Under the pieces are notes generated by a model that searched no databases, was not told where the DNA came from, and was given only the letters and a program-made list of their open reading frames with translations. This document shows positions 16,368 to 23,989 of a stretch of DNA of 33,158 nucleotides, piece after piece. The DNA lies in assembly GCA_030041495.1 (NCBI GenBank), contig JASHNT010000053.1:1-33158 (forward strand), given 5' to 3'. Position 1 is the stretch's first letter, and each line of letters starts with the position of its first letter. The stretch comes from Bryobacteraceae bacterium (GTDB taxonomy: Bacteria > Acidobacteriota > Terriglobia > Bryobacterales > Bryobacteraceae). The position numbers and the translations under genes were made by a program.

Positions 16368-18085
16368 AGGACTTTTAACTCGGTGTGTGCGGGCTGCCCG
16401 CTGTTCAAAGCTCCGGCTGCGACGCCGATCATTTTCCCCGGCGCTGGCTTCCCGGAGAAGATCGCGGTTGGGCGGGGGAGGCAGTGCTCGAACTGAGGTG
16501 GCGCGGGCGAGGTCGGCGTCTGCGGCCGTCGAACGAAAAGCTTCCCCGCCCACAGATCGAGCGGCCGAGGAATCGCGGAAACATCCCGTCGCATTAGCCC
16601 GTGCACGACTTTTTTGACTAGCCCTGCGACGGAGATCAGGGCTCCGATGAATGGATACTGCTTCATCGTGACGGTACGATTGCCGTACTCGCGCTTCAGC
16701 ACCCGCCGCAACCAGAATTTCGGCACCGGCGCTATGTTGTAAAACGCAAGCGTGAGATTCAATTCCGTCGGCATGTACGTGACGTAAGAAGCAAGCGTGA
16801 TCTTCGCATCTGGGTTTGTGAAGCCGGCCTCTTTACCCATTTCGTGAATCGTGGTTCCGGGCAGCAGAGTTAGAGAATTTATCGTGAAGGTGTAGGGCGG
16901 CTTTAGTCCGGCCACAAGGCGCAGGGTGTCTTTCAGCTCTTCGGGGTGCTCCCAGGGGTTATCGACGATCAGGTCATACTGAACCGGCGCCATCTTTGCT
17001 CGATGCTTGTGAACGATCTTCGATCCGGCGAAGATCTTTTCGTCATGGAGCGGCCGGACAAAAACTTCCTTCATGATGCGCGGGTTTCCGGATTGGATCC
17101 CGATGCGCAGCTTGACCATCCCGGCGCCGATCAGTGCTTCGAATTTACGCTCCTCGACAGATGCGGGGATTACGCCGGTCACGAAAAAAGGAATCCGGAT
17201 TCCCGCTTTATAGGTGTTGGAAAAATCCTGAATAATTTCGAAGGGAAGAAACATGAACGCGTCGTCATCGATGACGACGTTGCAAATATGCGGATAACGG
17301 CCAAGAATATAATTGACTTCCGCGACAAAAAACGCAGCCGAATGCCGGCGGAATTTGCGGTAACCGGAATCCAACCCGATCAAGACATCGTTCGAGCAGA
17401 AAGTGCACTTATAGGGACACCCCTGGCTGAACATGGTCCAAAGCTTCGCGCCGTAATACTTCTTCATGAGCGCCAGGTCCATGCGCTTCAAGGCGCCCTG
17501 GTCGTTCACGAAGTGCTGTTCAAACTCGAAGTCCATGAAGGGGAGCTCGTCCAGGTTCTCGACCAGCTTTTCGCCCGGATTGCGATGGATGCGGTCGCCG
17601 TCCCGGAACCAAAATCCCGGAGTATGGTGAAAATCTCTTCCCGCATCGATGGCCTGGACAACGCGAAGGAAGCTGATCTCGCCCTCACCCAAGCAGATGC
17701 CATCGGCGATCTTGATTGCGTCCTCGGGATAACTGGTGGGGTGAATCCCGCCCCAGACCACCGGAACACCGAGTTCTCTCTGCAGCCGGCGAGTTACCAG
17801 GGCAGCCTGGTCAGCTTGATGAGTCCAGACGCTGAGGCCGATGACAGCGCTGTCCTTGCAGATGGCGAACAACTGCTGGTAGACGGAGTCCGGCAGATCG
17901 TCGTTATAAAAATGGGTTTGAAAACGTTGGCGAGTCTGCCCCCAAAAATCCGTCGCGCGCAGGAAAATGAGATGGACCTGAAATCCGTAACGCTTGAGTT
18001 GTGCGGCGATGCGCCTGGGGCCGATACAGTAGATGTCGTCAGTGAAGCTTATAAGGCTGATGGTGGTGTGGGCCCGTTCGCGCAT
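16364..18085 (-). CDS. B12-binding radical SAM protein
   Basis: 573 residues. The N-terminal cobalamin-binding-type domain (about 5-150) has SVWTHQADQAA and VVWGGIHPTSYPE but lacks the DxHxxG motif, as in many class B members. The radical SAM core has CPYKCTFC, with Cys223, Cys227 and Cys230 for the 4Fe-4S cluster. Barrel motifs continue at VIDDDAFMF and KLRIGIQSGNPRIMKEVF. The last 90 residues are Pro-rich and unconserved. The family includes C-methylases and ring-forming enzymes; the product here cannot be predicted. I start at the ATG at 18085, where the domain begins and which lies downstream of a putative promoter. An ATG at 18208 would include about 41 low-complexity residues. By eye the gene is less GC-rich than its neighbours. 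It is coupled by a CTGA overlap to the amidotransferase. Confidence 0.88.
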   Translation of the reverse strand: MRERAHTTISLISFTDDIYCIGPRRIAAQLKRYGFQVHLIFLRATDFWGQTRQRFQTHFYNDDLPDSVYQQLFAICKDSAVIGLSVWTHQADQAALVTRRLQRELGVPVVWGGIHPTSYPEDAIKIADGICLGEGEISFLRVVQAIDAGRDFHHTPGFWFRDGDRIHRNPGEKLVENLDELPFMDFEFEQHFVNDQGALKRMDLALMKKYYGAKLWTMFSQGCPYKCTFCSNDVLIGLDSGYRKFRRHSAAFFVAEVNYILGRYPHICNVVIDDDAFMFLPFEIIQDFSNTYKAGIRIPFFVTGVIPASVEERKFEALIGAGMVKLRIGIQSGNPRIMKEVFVRPLHDEKIFAGSKIVHKHRAKMAPVQYDLIVDNPWEHPEELKDTLRLVAGLKPPYTFTINSLTLLPGTTIHEMGKEAGFTNPDAKITLASYVTYMPTELNLTLAFYNIAPVPKFWLRRVLKREYGNRTVTMKQYPFIGALISVAGLVKKVVHGLMRRDVSAIPRPLDLWAGKLFVRRPQTPTSPAPPQFEHCLPRPTAIFSGKPAPGKMIGVAAGALNSGQPAHTELKVL

Positions 18086-18116
18086 ATAAGTGCCGCTGGC
18101 GGCTAACGCTGAACCG

Positions 18117-18127
18117 AGGATAACACA
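18117..18127 (-). promoter_or_regulatory. Putative extended -10 promoter of the radical SAM gene
   Basis: Read on the minus strand this is TGTGTTATCCT, an extended -10 with hexamer at 18122-18117. It is the same pattern as the his promoter (TGTGCTATCCT). Transcription would start near 18110, about 25 nt before the ATG at 18085. No clear -35 is seen. Confidence 0.38.
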
Positions 18128-18232
18128 GTGAGCGTCGAGGCCCGCCCGCAATCCAGAGCGCTGCAAGCGCGAGCTACTTCCAGCGGAGGCAGGGGGAGGG
18201 TCAGTCAAAGATCCGAGGACGCTTCTTAACGG

Positions 18233-18640
18233 TTACGTCAATGCGATCCACAGGGCACCACAGTAGGAGAAATTGGGATGTGTTCCGGCTCCCTCCTGGT
18301 TTTGGAGCCGTACAAGTTTTCCTTTGCCGTCCCAGCAAAGAGAGCAGAATGGGCCATCCCATCGCTCACCTTTGGCTACCCAGTAGACGGTGCCGTCGAA
18401 TTCCAGGCTGTCAGCGATCCCGCGTTCTTCTTTGAGTGATCGGAGCTCAGATTTTAGGCCTTCGATTTCGTCCTTGGCGTCGACCAAAGCATCCTTTGAG
18501 TCTGTGATGTGATCGTAGATTTCGCCGATCCGACCGGAAATCTCATCCGGCTTGACTGCTCCCGCCTTGAGACCCTCCCGAAGCATGCGCGTCAACTCGG
18601 CCGCAGACCGGAGGCCGCTCAACCCGGTGGCGATGTCCAT
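18233..18640 (-). CDS. Coiled-coil protein with C-terminal Cys module
   Basis: A 135-residue soluble protein. Residues 1-35 are helical (MDIATGLSGLRSAAELTRMLREG). Residues 40-78 form a charged heptad-like coiled coil (DAKDEIEGLKSELRSLKEER). The C-terminal part has VYWVAKGERWDGPFCSLCWDGKGKLVRLQ and a later FSYCGALW. Short proteins of this layout occur widely in bacteria, usually with Cys-x2-Cys and a second Cys pair. Here only one Cys is visible in the second position, so any zinc site may be incomplete. No function is known. It is encoded upstream of the radical SAM gene in the same orientation, 147 nt away, and has no strong ribosome site. Confidence 0.7.
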   Translation of the reverse strand: MDIATGLSGLRSAAELTRMLREGLKAGAVKPDEISGRIGEIYDHITDSKDALVDAKDEIEGLKSELRSLKEERGIADSLEFDGTVYWVAKGERWDGPFCSLCWDGKGKLVRLQNQEGAGTHPNFSYCGALWIALT

Positions 18641-18803
18641 ATAGCGCCATTCTAGAACGAAACTGGGGGCGCGTCCGCCTCTACGTTAGGCGGGCGGTCA
18701 GCGCGAACTGGGTGAGCCACCGGCGCTCGGCGCTCGCTAGCCTCGGGGGCCAAGAAGCTTGAGCGGCCGAGAAAGAGGGGTTCGGATTACGGGCGAAAAA
18801 GAC

Positions 18804-18893
18804 TGGCGGAGAGGGAGGGATTCGAACCCTCGTTAGAGTTTCCCCTAAACACGCTTTCCAAGCGTGCGCCTTCAGCCGCTCGGCCACCTCTCC
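18804..18893 (-). tRNA. tRNA-Ser(GGA)
   Basis: On the minus strand the acceptor stem GGAGAGG (18893-18887) pairs with CCTCTCC (18814-18808). It is followed by the discriminator G and an encoded CCA (18806-18804). The D arm (GCCGAGCGGCTGAAGGC) has the serine-type form. The anticodon arm CACGC TTGGAAA GCGTG gives anticodon GGA, reading UCU and UCC. A long variable arm (TTTAGGGGAAACTCTAA) and the TTCGAAT loop confirm a class II tRNA. A short T tract (TTTTT) begins 4 nt after the CCA. Confidence 0.97.
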
Positions 18894-18895
18894 TT

Positions 18896-18982
18896 GCTTG
18901 AACCGCGCACAACGCTTTCGCTGTGCGCTCCGCTTGAACCGCGCACAACTCCGGAGCGGGCAAGCTCCTTCGCTGTGCGCTC
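18896..18982. repeat. Duplicated hairpin element upstream of tRNA-Ser
   Basis: An 18-nt string beginning GCTTGAACCGCGC occurs at 18896-18913 and again at 18932-18949 (36-nt period). A 14-nt string TTCGCTGTGCGCTC occurs at 18917-18930 and 18969-18982. Within each unit GCGCACA pairs with TGTGCGC: arms 18905-18911/18922-18928 and 18941-18947/18974-18980. The second copy has an inner 5-bp stem (18953-18957/18964-18968). It lies between the end of an exported-protein gene and the tRNA, both on the minus strand. It may terminate the former, or be a REP-like repeat. Confidence 0.75.
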
Positions 18983-19009
18983 AGGCCCTAATTGGGGAAC
19001 GTGCAGTAC

Positions 19010-19717
19010 TCAGTTTACCGCAGGCAGGCGGAACAAGTAATCCCGGATGTGCAGATAATTCTCGGACCAGCGCGCGGGAGTGGGACGGTCGCAGAAATCG
19101 AGCAGCTTGTTGCGCTCTTCCTGCTCGAGCGGGGCTGCCAAAGCGAAATCCTGCGCGGCATTGCGGAGCTGAAGGCGTACCATCGGGAGCGGAGGACTGG
19201 CAGCAACCAACGGGCACAGATAGCTCCCAGGAGGCAGCGCAGAATCGGGCACCCTGGCAGCCATCACGCGAGCCTCCATCGGATACGTCGCCCAATCGCC
19301 GTCGATCAAAAGCTCCGGCTCGATCTTGATCCGCATCATCGGCGCATCGGCCGGGGTCCACACGTCTATCCACAGGATTTCGGCGCCGGAGCTCTTATGC
19401 GGCAGCTCCACCGGCTCGAGCGCGTCTTCGGTTTCGCGGTACATCGTTACCTTGAGGACCTTCTCGGGATTCTCTCCCACGAACAGCCACCACTCTTTAT
19501 CCGGTGGAGCCTGGACCACCATCTGAAACGAAGTAAATCCGTTGCGCACCAGAGCGGGGGAAAGGATTTCCCGAGGCGTTTCGGGTGCGGTCACTTGGCC
19601 TGAAGCATCGATCCGGGCGAATTCCGAATACACGCTCAGGGGTTGGGCGTTAATAGATGGGGCGATGGCTGCGGCGCTGGCGACCGCGAAGCAGCACAGC
19701 CGGAGCCTCAGATTCAC
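19010..19717 (-). CDS. Exported protein of unknown function
   Basis: 235 residues with a Sec signal peptide (NLRLRLCCFAVASAAAIAPSINA, cleavage before QPLSVYSEF). The mature part is beta-rich, with LVRNGFTSFQMVVQAPPDKEWWLFVGENP and an ILWIDVWTPADAPMMRIKIEPELLI segment. The latter recalls the 'fixed-phrase' beta-sandwich at the N-terminus of some glycoside-hydrolase-like proteins, but I cannot assign a family. I chose the GTG at 19717 because it opens the signal peptide. It also lies just after a TTGCGA/TACAAT promoter. An ATG at 19747 would lie inside that promoter and add ten residues. The gene is divergent from rbfA with starts only 18 nt apart. Confidence 0.7.
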   Translation of the reverse strand: MNLRLRLCCFAVASAAAIAPSINAQPLSVYSEFARIDASGQVTAPETPREILSPALVRNGFTSFQMVVQAPPDKEWWLFVGENPEKVLKVTMYRETEDALEPVELPHKSSGAEILWIDVWTPADAPMMRIKIEPELLIDGDWATYPMEARVMAARVPDSALPPGSYLCPLVAASPPLPMVRLQLRNAAQDFALAAPLEQEERNKLLDFCDRPTPARWSENYLHIRDYLFRLPAVN

Positions 19718-19724
19718 GTCTGCT

Positions 19725-19752
19725 ATTGTACAAATGTGGCCGCACATCGCAA
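19725..19752 (-). promoter_or_regulatory. Putative promoter of the exported protein, overlapping the rbfA start
   Basis: On the minus strand TTGCGA (19752-19747) and TACAAT (19730-19725) are separated by 16 nt. Transcription would begin about 7 nt on, near 19718, practically at the GTG start, so the mRNA may be leaderless. The element overlaps the first codons of rbfA on the opposite strand, so the two genes could interfere with each other. Confidence 0.4.
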
Positions 19753-20092
19753 TGAAAGGGTCGCGGAGAACCTGCGCGAGGAATTAGACGAACTTATTGC
19801 CTATGAGCTTTCGGACCCCCGGATCGGCGAAGCATCGGTGGCGGAAGTCCTGATTTCTCCAGATTTTCGCCATGCGCACGTGCGCTTGACCCTGGGGGGA
19901 CCGGCCGAGGAGCAGACCGCTACGTTGGAGGGGCTCCAACACGCTAAGCCATTCTTAAAGCAGCAGTTATCGAGGCGCCTCCAACTCCATCACATGCCTG
20001 AATTGCACTTTGAGGCGGCTCTTCCGGCGGAATTGGCGGCGAAAGCAGGCCAAATTCTTAAGCGCATCCGGCGCGGCCGTCCCAAAGAGTAA
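19736..20092 (+). CDS. rbfA: Ribosome-binding factor A
   Basis: Small KH-fold protein that binds the 30S subunit during late maturation of 16S rRNA. The 118 residues contain the family start NERVAENLREELDELIAYELSDPRIG and VLISPDFRHAHVRLTLGG. The characteristic KPFLKQQLSRRLQLHHMPELHFE segment lies near 68-90. The start is a GTG at 19736, because upstream in-frame residues are unlike RbfA and run through the divergent gene. Normally rbfA sits with infB, nusA or truB; here it stands without them, preceding hemE by 140 nt. No terminator with a T tract is visible after it. Confidence 0.9.
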   Translation: MAAHRNERVAENLREELDELIAYELSDPRIGEASVAEVLISPDFRHAHVRLTLGGPAEEQTATLEGLQHAKPFLKQQLSRRLQLHHMPELHFEAALPAELAAKAGQILKRIRRGRPKE

Positions 20093-20232
20093 AAAAACTC
20101 CCGCACGAACCCAAAAATTAAGGCCCCGGGAGGGTCCGCTGTGCTAACGTGAGGTGAAGGCACCCCTGGGGTGAAGGTTCGCCCCCCAACTCAAATCAGA
20201 ACGTTTAGGCATAGGAGTAGATTGAACTTATC

Positions 20233-21270
20233 ATGCGTGTGGCTCCCATGAACAGCCGCTTTCTCGAAGCCTGCCGGCGCCGGCCCACCGATGTCCGGCC
20301 CGTCTGGTTCATGCGACAGGCCGGGCGCTATCTCAAGCAGTATCGCGAGATCCGGGCTAAGCACGGAATGCTGGAAATTTGCAAGCGGCCGGACCTGGCC
20401 GCGCAGGTCACGCTGCAGCCGGTGGAGATTCTGGACGTCGATGCGGCGATCATTTTTGCCGACCTGCTGTTGCCCGTGGAGCCGATGGGATTGAAGCTGC
20501 GCTTCGCGGCAGGCGAAGGGCCGGTGATCGACAATCCGGTGCGGACCTCCAGCGACATTGACAGCCTCTCGATTTCGAATACGGATGAGCTGGGGTATGT
20601 GGGCGAATCGATCCAACTGGTGAGCAAGGCTCTGGCCGGGCGCGTTCCGGTGATAGGATTCGTGGGCGCTCCGTTCACCATGGCCAGTTACATGATCGAA
20701 GGCGGTCCGTCACGCCATTTCATTCGCACCAAGCAGATGATGTATCGCGATGAGACTCTGTGGCGGCGGCTGATGGGCAAGCTGGTGGACGTGCTGGGCG
20801 CGTTCGGAGTGCTGCAGGTGGCCGCAGGTGCGCGCATCATTCAGGTGTTCGATAGCTGGGTGGGCGCGCTGGGTCCCGACGATTACGTGCGCTTCGTTGC
20901 GCCGTATTCGCGCGCCCTGATTGAGCGGATCCGCTCCGCGGGTGTCCCGGTGATCCACTTCGGCACCGGCGCCGCGGGGTTCTTCCGGGAGCTGCATGCA
21001 GCCGGAGGCGACGTGATGGGCGTGGATTGGCGCATCAACATCGACCAGGCGTGGATGGATATCAGCTACCGCTCGGCGGTGCAGGGAAACCTGGATCCGG
21101 CCGCGCTATTCGCTCCGATTCCCGAGCTGCGCATGCGCGTGCATGAGTTGCTGCGGCGCACAGGCTCGCGCCCCGGGCATATCTTCAACCTCGGCCACGG
21201 CATCCTTCCGGAAACTCCGGTGGAAAGCGTCAAGGCGTGCGTCGAAATCGTGCGCGAATTTAAGCTGTAA
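20233..21270 (+). CDS. hemE: Uroporphyrinogen decarboxylase
   Basis: Cofactor-free cytosolic enzyme that removes four carboxyl groups from uroporphyrinogen III to form coproporphyrinogen III in haem synthesis. The 345 residues match the family length. The signature RPVWFMRQAGRYL at 22-34 contributes the substrate Arg residues. The catalytic Asp77 lies in IIFADLLLPVEPMG. Further family motifs are FVGAPFTMASYMIEGG near 140 and FNLGHGILPETPVE near the end. Two possible ATGs exist (20233 and 20248). An AGGAG at 20213-20217 lies 15 nt before the first, which is long, so the second start is not excluded. hemY follows 23 nt later, forming a haem pair. Confidence 0.96.
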   Translation: MRVAPMNSRFLEACRRRPTDVRPVWFMRQAGRYLKQYREIRAKHGMLEICKRPDLAAQVTLQPVEILDVDAAIIFADLLLPVEPMGLKLRFAAGEGPVIDNPVRTSSDIDSLSISNTDELGYVGESIQLVSKALAGRVPVIGFVGAPFTMASYMIEGGPSRHFIRTKQMMYRDETLWRRLMGKLVDVLGAFGVLQVAAGARIIQVFDSWVGALGPDDYVRFVAPYSRALIERIRSAGVPVIHFGTGAAGFFRELHAAGGDVMGVDWRINIDQAWMDISYRSAVQGNLDPAALFAPIPELRMRVHELLRRTGSRPGHIFNLGHGILPETPVESVKACVEIVREFKL

Positions 21271-21293
21271 GCGCGGACTTACACTATAAGACT

Positions 21294-22667
21294 GTGGAAC
21301 AGGTGGTCATTGTAGGGGGGGGCATTGCCGGACTCTCCGCGGCTTATGACTTAGCCAAGGCGGGCGCTGCCTACACCTTGATTGAAAAAGAGCCTCGCGT
21401 GGGCGGAGTAATCCAGACCACGGTGCGCGACGGCTGCGTGATCGAAGGCGGTCCGGACAGTTTCATCTCGCAAAAGCCGGAAGCGCTGGCGCTGATCAAG
21501 GAGCTGGGGCTGGAGCAGGAAGTCATCGGCTCCAATGACGCGACTCGCGTGACGTACATTTTGCGCCACGGCAAACTAGTGCGGCTGCCGGAGGGCTTCC
21601 GGATGATCGTGCCGACGCGCGTGTGGCCGCTGCTGAAATCGCCGATCGTCGGCTGGGGCACGAAGCTGCGGATGGGCTTCGAGCTGTTCCGCCGTCCGGT
21701 AGAGTTGCCGGATCGGTCGGTGGCGGATTTCGTCGCCGATCATTTTGGACACGAAACCCTCGACTATATTGCCGAGCCGCTGCTCTCCGGAGTCTACGGC
21801 GGAGATCCGCGCGAGATGAGCGTGACCAGCGTACTGGGTCCGTTTGTCGAGATGGAAAGGAAATCCGGTAGCCTGGGTCGAGCGGTGTTGAAAGCGCCCG
21901 CGACGCGCGCGGCAACCGGCGGGAGTAACGCGAGCTTGTTTCGCACTCTGAAAGGCGGACTGGCGACGCTGACGGAGAAGTTGTCGCAGGGACTCAATTT
22001 GCGGCACGGGGCGGCTGAGACTGGCGAACGGACCGGATCCGGATTCCGGCTGAGAGTCAATGGCGGCTGGATGGAAGCCTCGAGCGTGATTCTGGCTTGT
22101 CCGGCGTGGGCCGCCGCGGGGCTGATGGCGACGCTGGATGGGACGCTCAGTTCGCTGCTCGGCTCCATTCCGTATACTTCTTCCGTCACCGCGGCCCTGT
22201 GCTACGACGCTGCGAAATTCGACGGCCAACGCGCCGGCCACGGCTTTCTGATTCCACGCGTGGAGCGCTCGCGCATGGCCGCATGCACTTTTGTCGGAAG
22301 CAAGTTCGATCATCGTGCTCCCGCGGACAAAATTCTTCTGCGCTGCTTTTTCGGAGGCGCGGGCGACGATGCGGTGTTGGACGAATCCAACGACACCTTG
22401 GTCGCACTGGCTCGCGAGGAGCTGCGCATGATTCTGGGGTTGACGGCGGAGCCGCTGTTTACCTCGGTGACGCGCTGCCCTCGCTCCATGGCGCAATACA
22501 CGGTCGGGCATGCGGAGCGGCTGAAGCAGATTCAGGCGCGAGCGGCCGCGATTCCGGGGCTGTATCTTGCGGGCAACGGATACACCGGCATCGGCATTCC
22601 GGATTGCATCCGCATGGGGCGAGCCGCGGCGGCAAACGCCATCAAAAACGCGGCGGTTACTTCTTGA
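21294..22667 (+). CDS. hemY: Oxygen-dependent protoporphyrinogen/coproporphyrinogen oxidase
   Basis: FAD enzyme, membrane-associated in most bacteria, that aromatises the porphyrinogen in haem synthesis. The 457 residues open with the FAD-binding VVIVGGGIAGLSAAYDLAKAG. They continue with EKEPRVGGVIQT and the IEGGPDSFISQKP segment that follows the second family motif. YIAEPLLSGVYGGDPREMSV near 160 and LYLAGNGYTGIGIPDCIRMG at the C-terminus are diagnostic for the HemY (often annotated hemG) type. The start is a GTG at 21294. A TATAAG at 21285-21290 stands just upstream and might give a leaderless transcript, but cotranscription with hemE 23 nt upstream is simpler. Its 3' end overlaps the convergent exported-protein gene by 11 nt. 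Confidence 0.95.
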   Translation: MEQVVIVGGGIAGLSAAYDLAKAGAAYTLIEKEPRVGGVIQTTVRDGCVIEGGPDSFISQKPEALALIKELGLEQEVIGSNDATRVTYILRHGKLVRLPEGFRMIVPTRVWPLLKSPIVGWGTKLRMGFELFRRPVELPDRSVADFVADHFGHETLDYIAEPLLSGVYGGDPREMSVTSVLGPFVEMERKSGSLGRAVLKAPATRAATGGSNASLFRTLKGGLATLTEKLSQGLNLRHGAAETGERTGSGFRLRVNGGWMEASSVILACPAWAAAGLMATLDGTLSSLLGSIPYTSSVTAALCYDAAKFDGQRAGHGFLIPRVERSRMAACTFVGSKFDHRAPADKILLRCFFGGAGDDAVLDESNDTLVALAREELRMILGLTAEPLFTSVTRCPRSMAQYTVGHAERLKQIQARAAAIPGLYLAGNGYTGIGIPDCIRMGRAAAANAIKNAAVTS

Positions 22668-23208
22668 TGGTGACGCGAACACCGTCCGGGCGCAGATCGA
22701 TGCGGTCGATGTTGGAATCCATCTCGAACGACTCGTCGATTTTGGCGCCGGGATAGAGCGGCCTGAAAAAGGTGCTGATCAAAAGGTCCAGCGGGCGGCC
22801 TTCCAGGCTCGCTCCGCCGATTTCGACACGCGTCAGATACACCGTGCAGGTTCCATTCGCCGAGACCAGGCGCACGGAGACTTTGAGCAGCCGTTCGCCC
22901 TGGAACATCTTGGCGATCATGCCGGGAGTCTTGCCGCGAGCCTGCTCCAGCTTGACGAAATCGACCAGAGCGGAGCCGGTCGCGGCGCCCTGGCCCAGCG
23001 TGATTTTCGGATCACGAAGGCCCTGCGGGACAGTCTTGGGGATTTCGTCGCGAATCCAGGCGTCGATTTCGGCGGGGGAGAAGGTGACCGTTTCGCCGCG
23101 GCGCCATTGCTCCTTGGAGAACTTCTCCATCTTGGCGTCGGCGCTTTGAAGTGGGGACTCGGCCGCAAGCAGCAGCGGCGTCGAAAGCGCCAACAGGAGC
23201 AACCGCAC
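22657..23208 (-). CDS. Exported protein of the Lpt operon
   Basis: A 183-residue protein whose N-terminus MRLLLLALSTPLLLA is a signal peptide ending near AAESP. The mature part has FSPAEIDAWIRDEIPKTVPQGLRDPKITLGQG, ATGSALVDFVKLEQARG, RVEIGGASLEGRPLDLLISTFF and a C-terminal MDSNIDRIDLRPDGVRVTIKK. Alternating beta strands with a conserved-looking ridge resemble LmeA/DUF2993-type lipid-handling domains only loosely, and I do not assign a family. I start at the GTG at 23208, 2 nt after the LptB stop, because it opens the signal peptide. A frame starting at 23256 would run into lptB. Tight coupling to lptB suggests a role in envelope lipid transport, which is inference. Confidence 0.75.
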   Translation of the reverse strand: MRLLLLALSTPLLLAAESPLQSADAKMEKFSKEQWRRGETVTFSPAEIDAWIRDEIPKTVPQGLRDPKITLGQGAATGSALVDFVKLEQARGKTPGMIAKMFQGERLLKVSVRLVSANGTCTVYLTRVEIGGASLEGRPLDLLISTFFRPLYPGAKIDESFEMDSNIDRIDLRPDGVRVTIKK

Positions 23209-23210
23209 GG

Positions 23211-23984
23211 CTACGACCCCTCGTTCGCGGGAACCTGCCACCTTCCGCTTTGCCACTCCAGGTTGAAGTTTTCGCCAAGGTAGACGCGGCGCACTTCGGG
23301 GTCGCTGCCCAATGCCTCGGGCGATCCGGAACGAAAGATGCGGCCTTCGTTGATGATGTAGGCGCGGTCGGTGACGGCGAGAGTCTCGCGCACGTTGTGG
23401 TCGGTCACCAGGATGCCGATGCCGCTCTGCTTGAGGTCCCAGATGATCTTCTGGAGCTCCAGCACCTGGATCGGGTCGATGCCGGAAAACGGCTCGTCGA
23501 GCAAGAGGAAGCTGGGTTCGATCACCAGGCTGCGGGCGATCTCCGTCCTGCGCCGCTCCCCGCCGCTGAGCACGTAGCCTTTGCTCTTGCGGACCTGCTC
23601 CAGCCCGAGCTGCGCGATCAACTGATCCATCCGTTCCCGGCGCTGGCGGCGGTTCAGGTCGCGGCGAGAAGCCTGAAGGATCGCCATCAGGTTGTTCTCG
23701 ACGGAAAGCTTGCGGAACACCGAGGCTTCCTGCGGCAGGTAGCTGATGCCCTTGCGCGCACGCTGATACATCGCCAGCGGAGTGATGTCGGTTTCATCCA
23801 GCATCACGCGGCCGGAGTCGGGCGAAATCAGGCCGACGATCATGTAAAACGAAGTCGTCTTGCCCGCGCCGTTGGGGCCGAGCAGACCGACAACTTCGCC
23901 CTGCTTGACCCAGACAGAGACGTTATCGACTACTTTGCGTCCGCGATAGGACTTGGTTATTTCGACGGTCTGGAGGGTACGCAC
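23211..23984 (-). CDS. lptB: LPS export ABC transporter ATPase LptB
   Basis: Cytoplasmic ATPase of the LptB2FG transporter that extracts lipopolysaccharide from the inner membrane. The 257 residues carry the Walker [10 protein letters not shown] at 36-44 and the Q-loop Gln85. The signature LSGGE spans 139-143, the Walker [13 protein letters not shown] is centred on Asp163-Glu164, and the switch His196 lies in TDHN. The [22 protein letters not shown] stretch and the ERRRTEIAR signature extension are typical of LptB rather than of general importers. The C-terminal 15-20 residues extend beyond the usual end. The gene starts 5 nt after the LptC/LptA fusion gene and ends 2 nt before the exported protein. 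The lptF/lptG permease genes are not in the window. Confidence 0.96.
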   Translation of the reverse strand: MRTLQTVEITKSYRGRKVVDNVSVWVKQGEVVGLLGPNGAGKTTSFYMIVGLISPDSGRVMLDETDITPLAMYQRARKGISYLPQEASVFRKLSVENNLMAILQASRRDLNRRQRRERMDQLIAQLGLEQVRKSKGYVLSGGERRRTEIARSLVIEPSFLLLDEPFSGIDPIQVLELQKIIWDLKQSGIGILVTDHNVRETLAVTDRAYIINEGRIFRSGSPEALGSDPEVRRVYLGENFNLEWQSGRWQVPANEGS

Positions 23985-23989
23985 GGGAG

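Noticed and set aside
16946-18106. Plus-strand open frame of 386 codons
   Set aside because: It is antisense to the radical SAM gene, which has the CxxxCxxC motif; no domain is visible in the plus-strand frame.
18681-18887. Minus-strand frame of 68 codons over the tRNA
   Set aside because: It overlaps almost all of the tRNA-Ser gene, and its N-terminal residues are simply the translated tRNA.
20098-20132. Hairpin CTCCCG/CGGGAG as rbfA terminator
   Set aside because: The 23-nt loop and missing T tract make it a poor intrinsic terminator.
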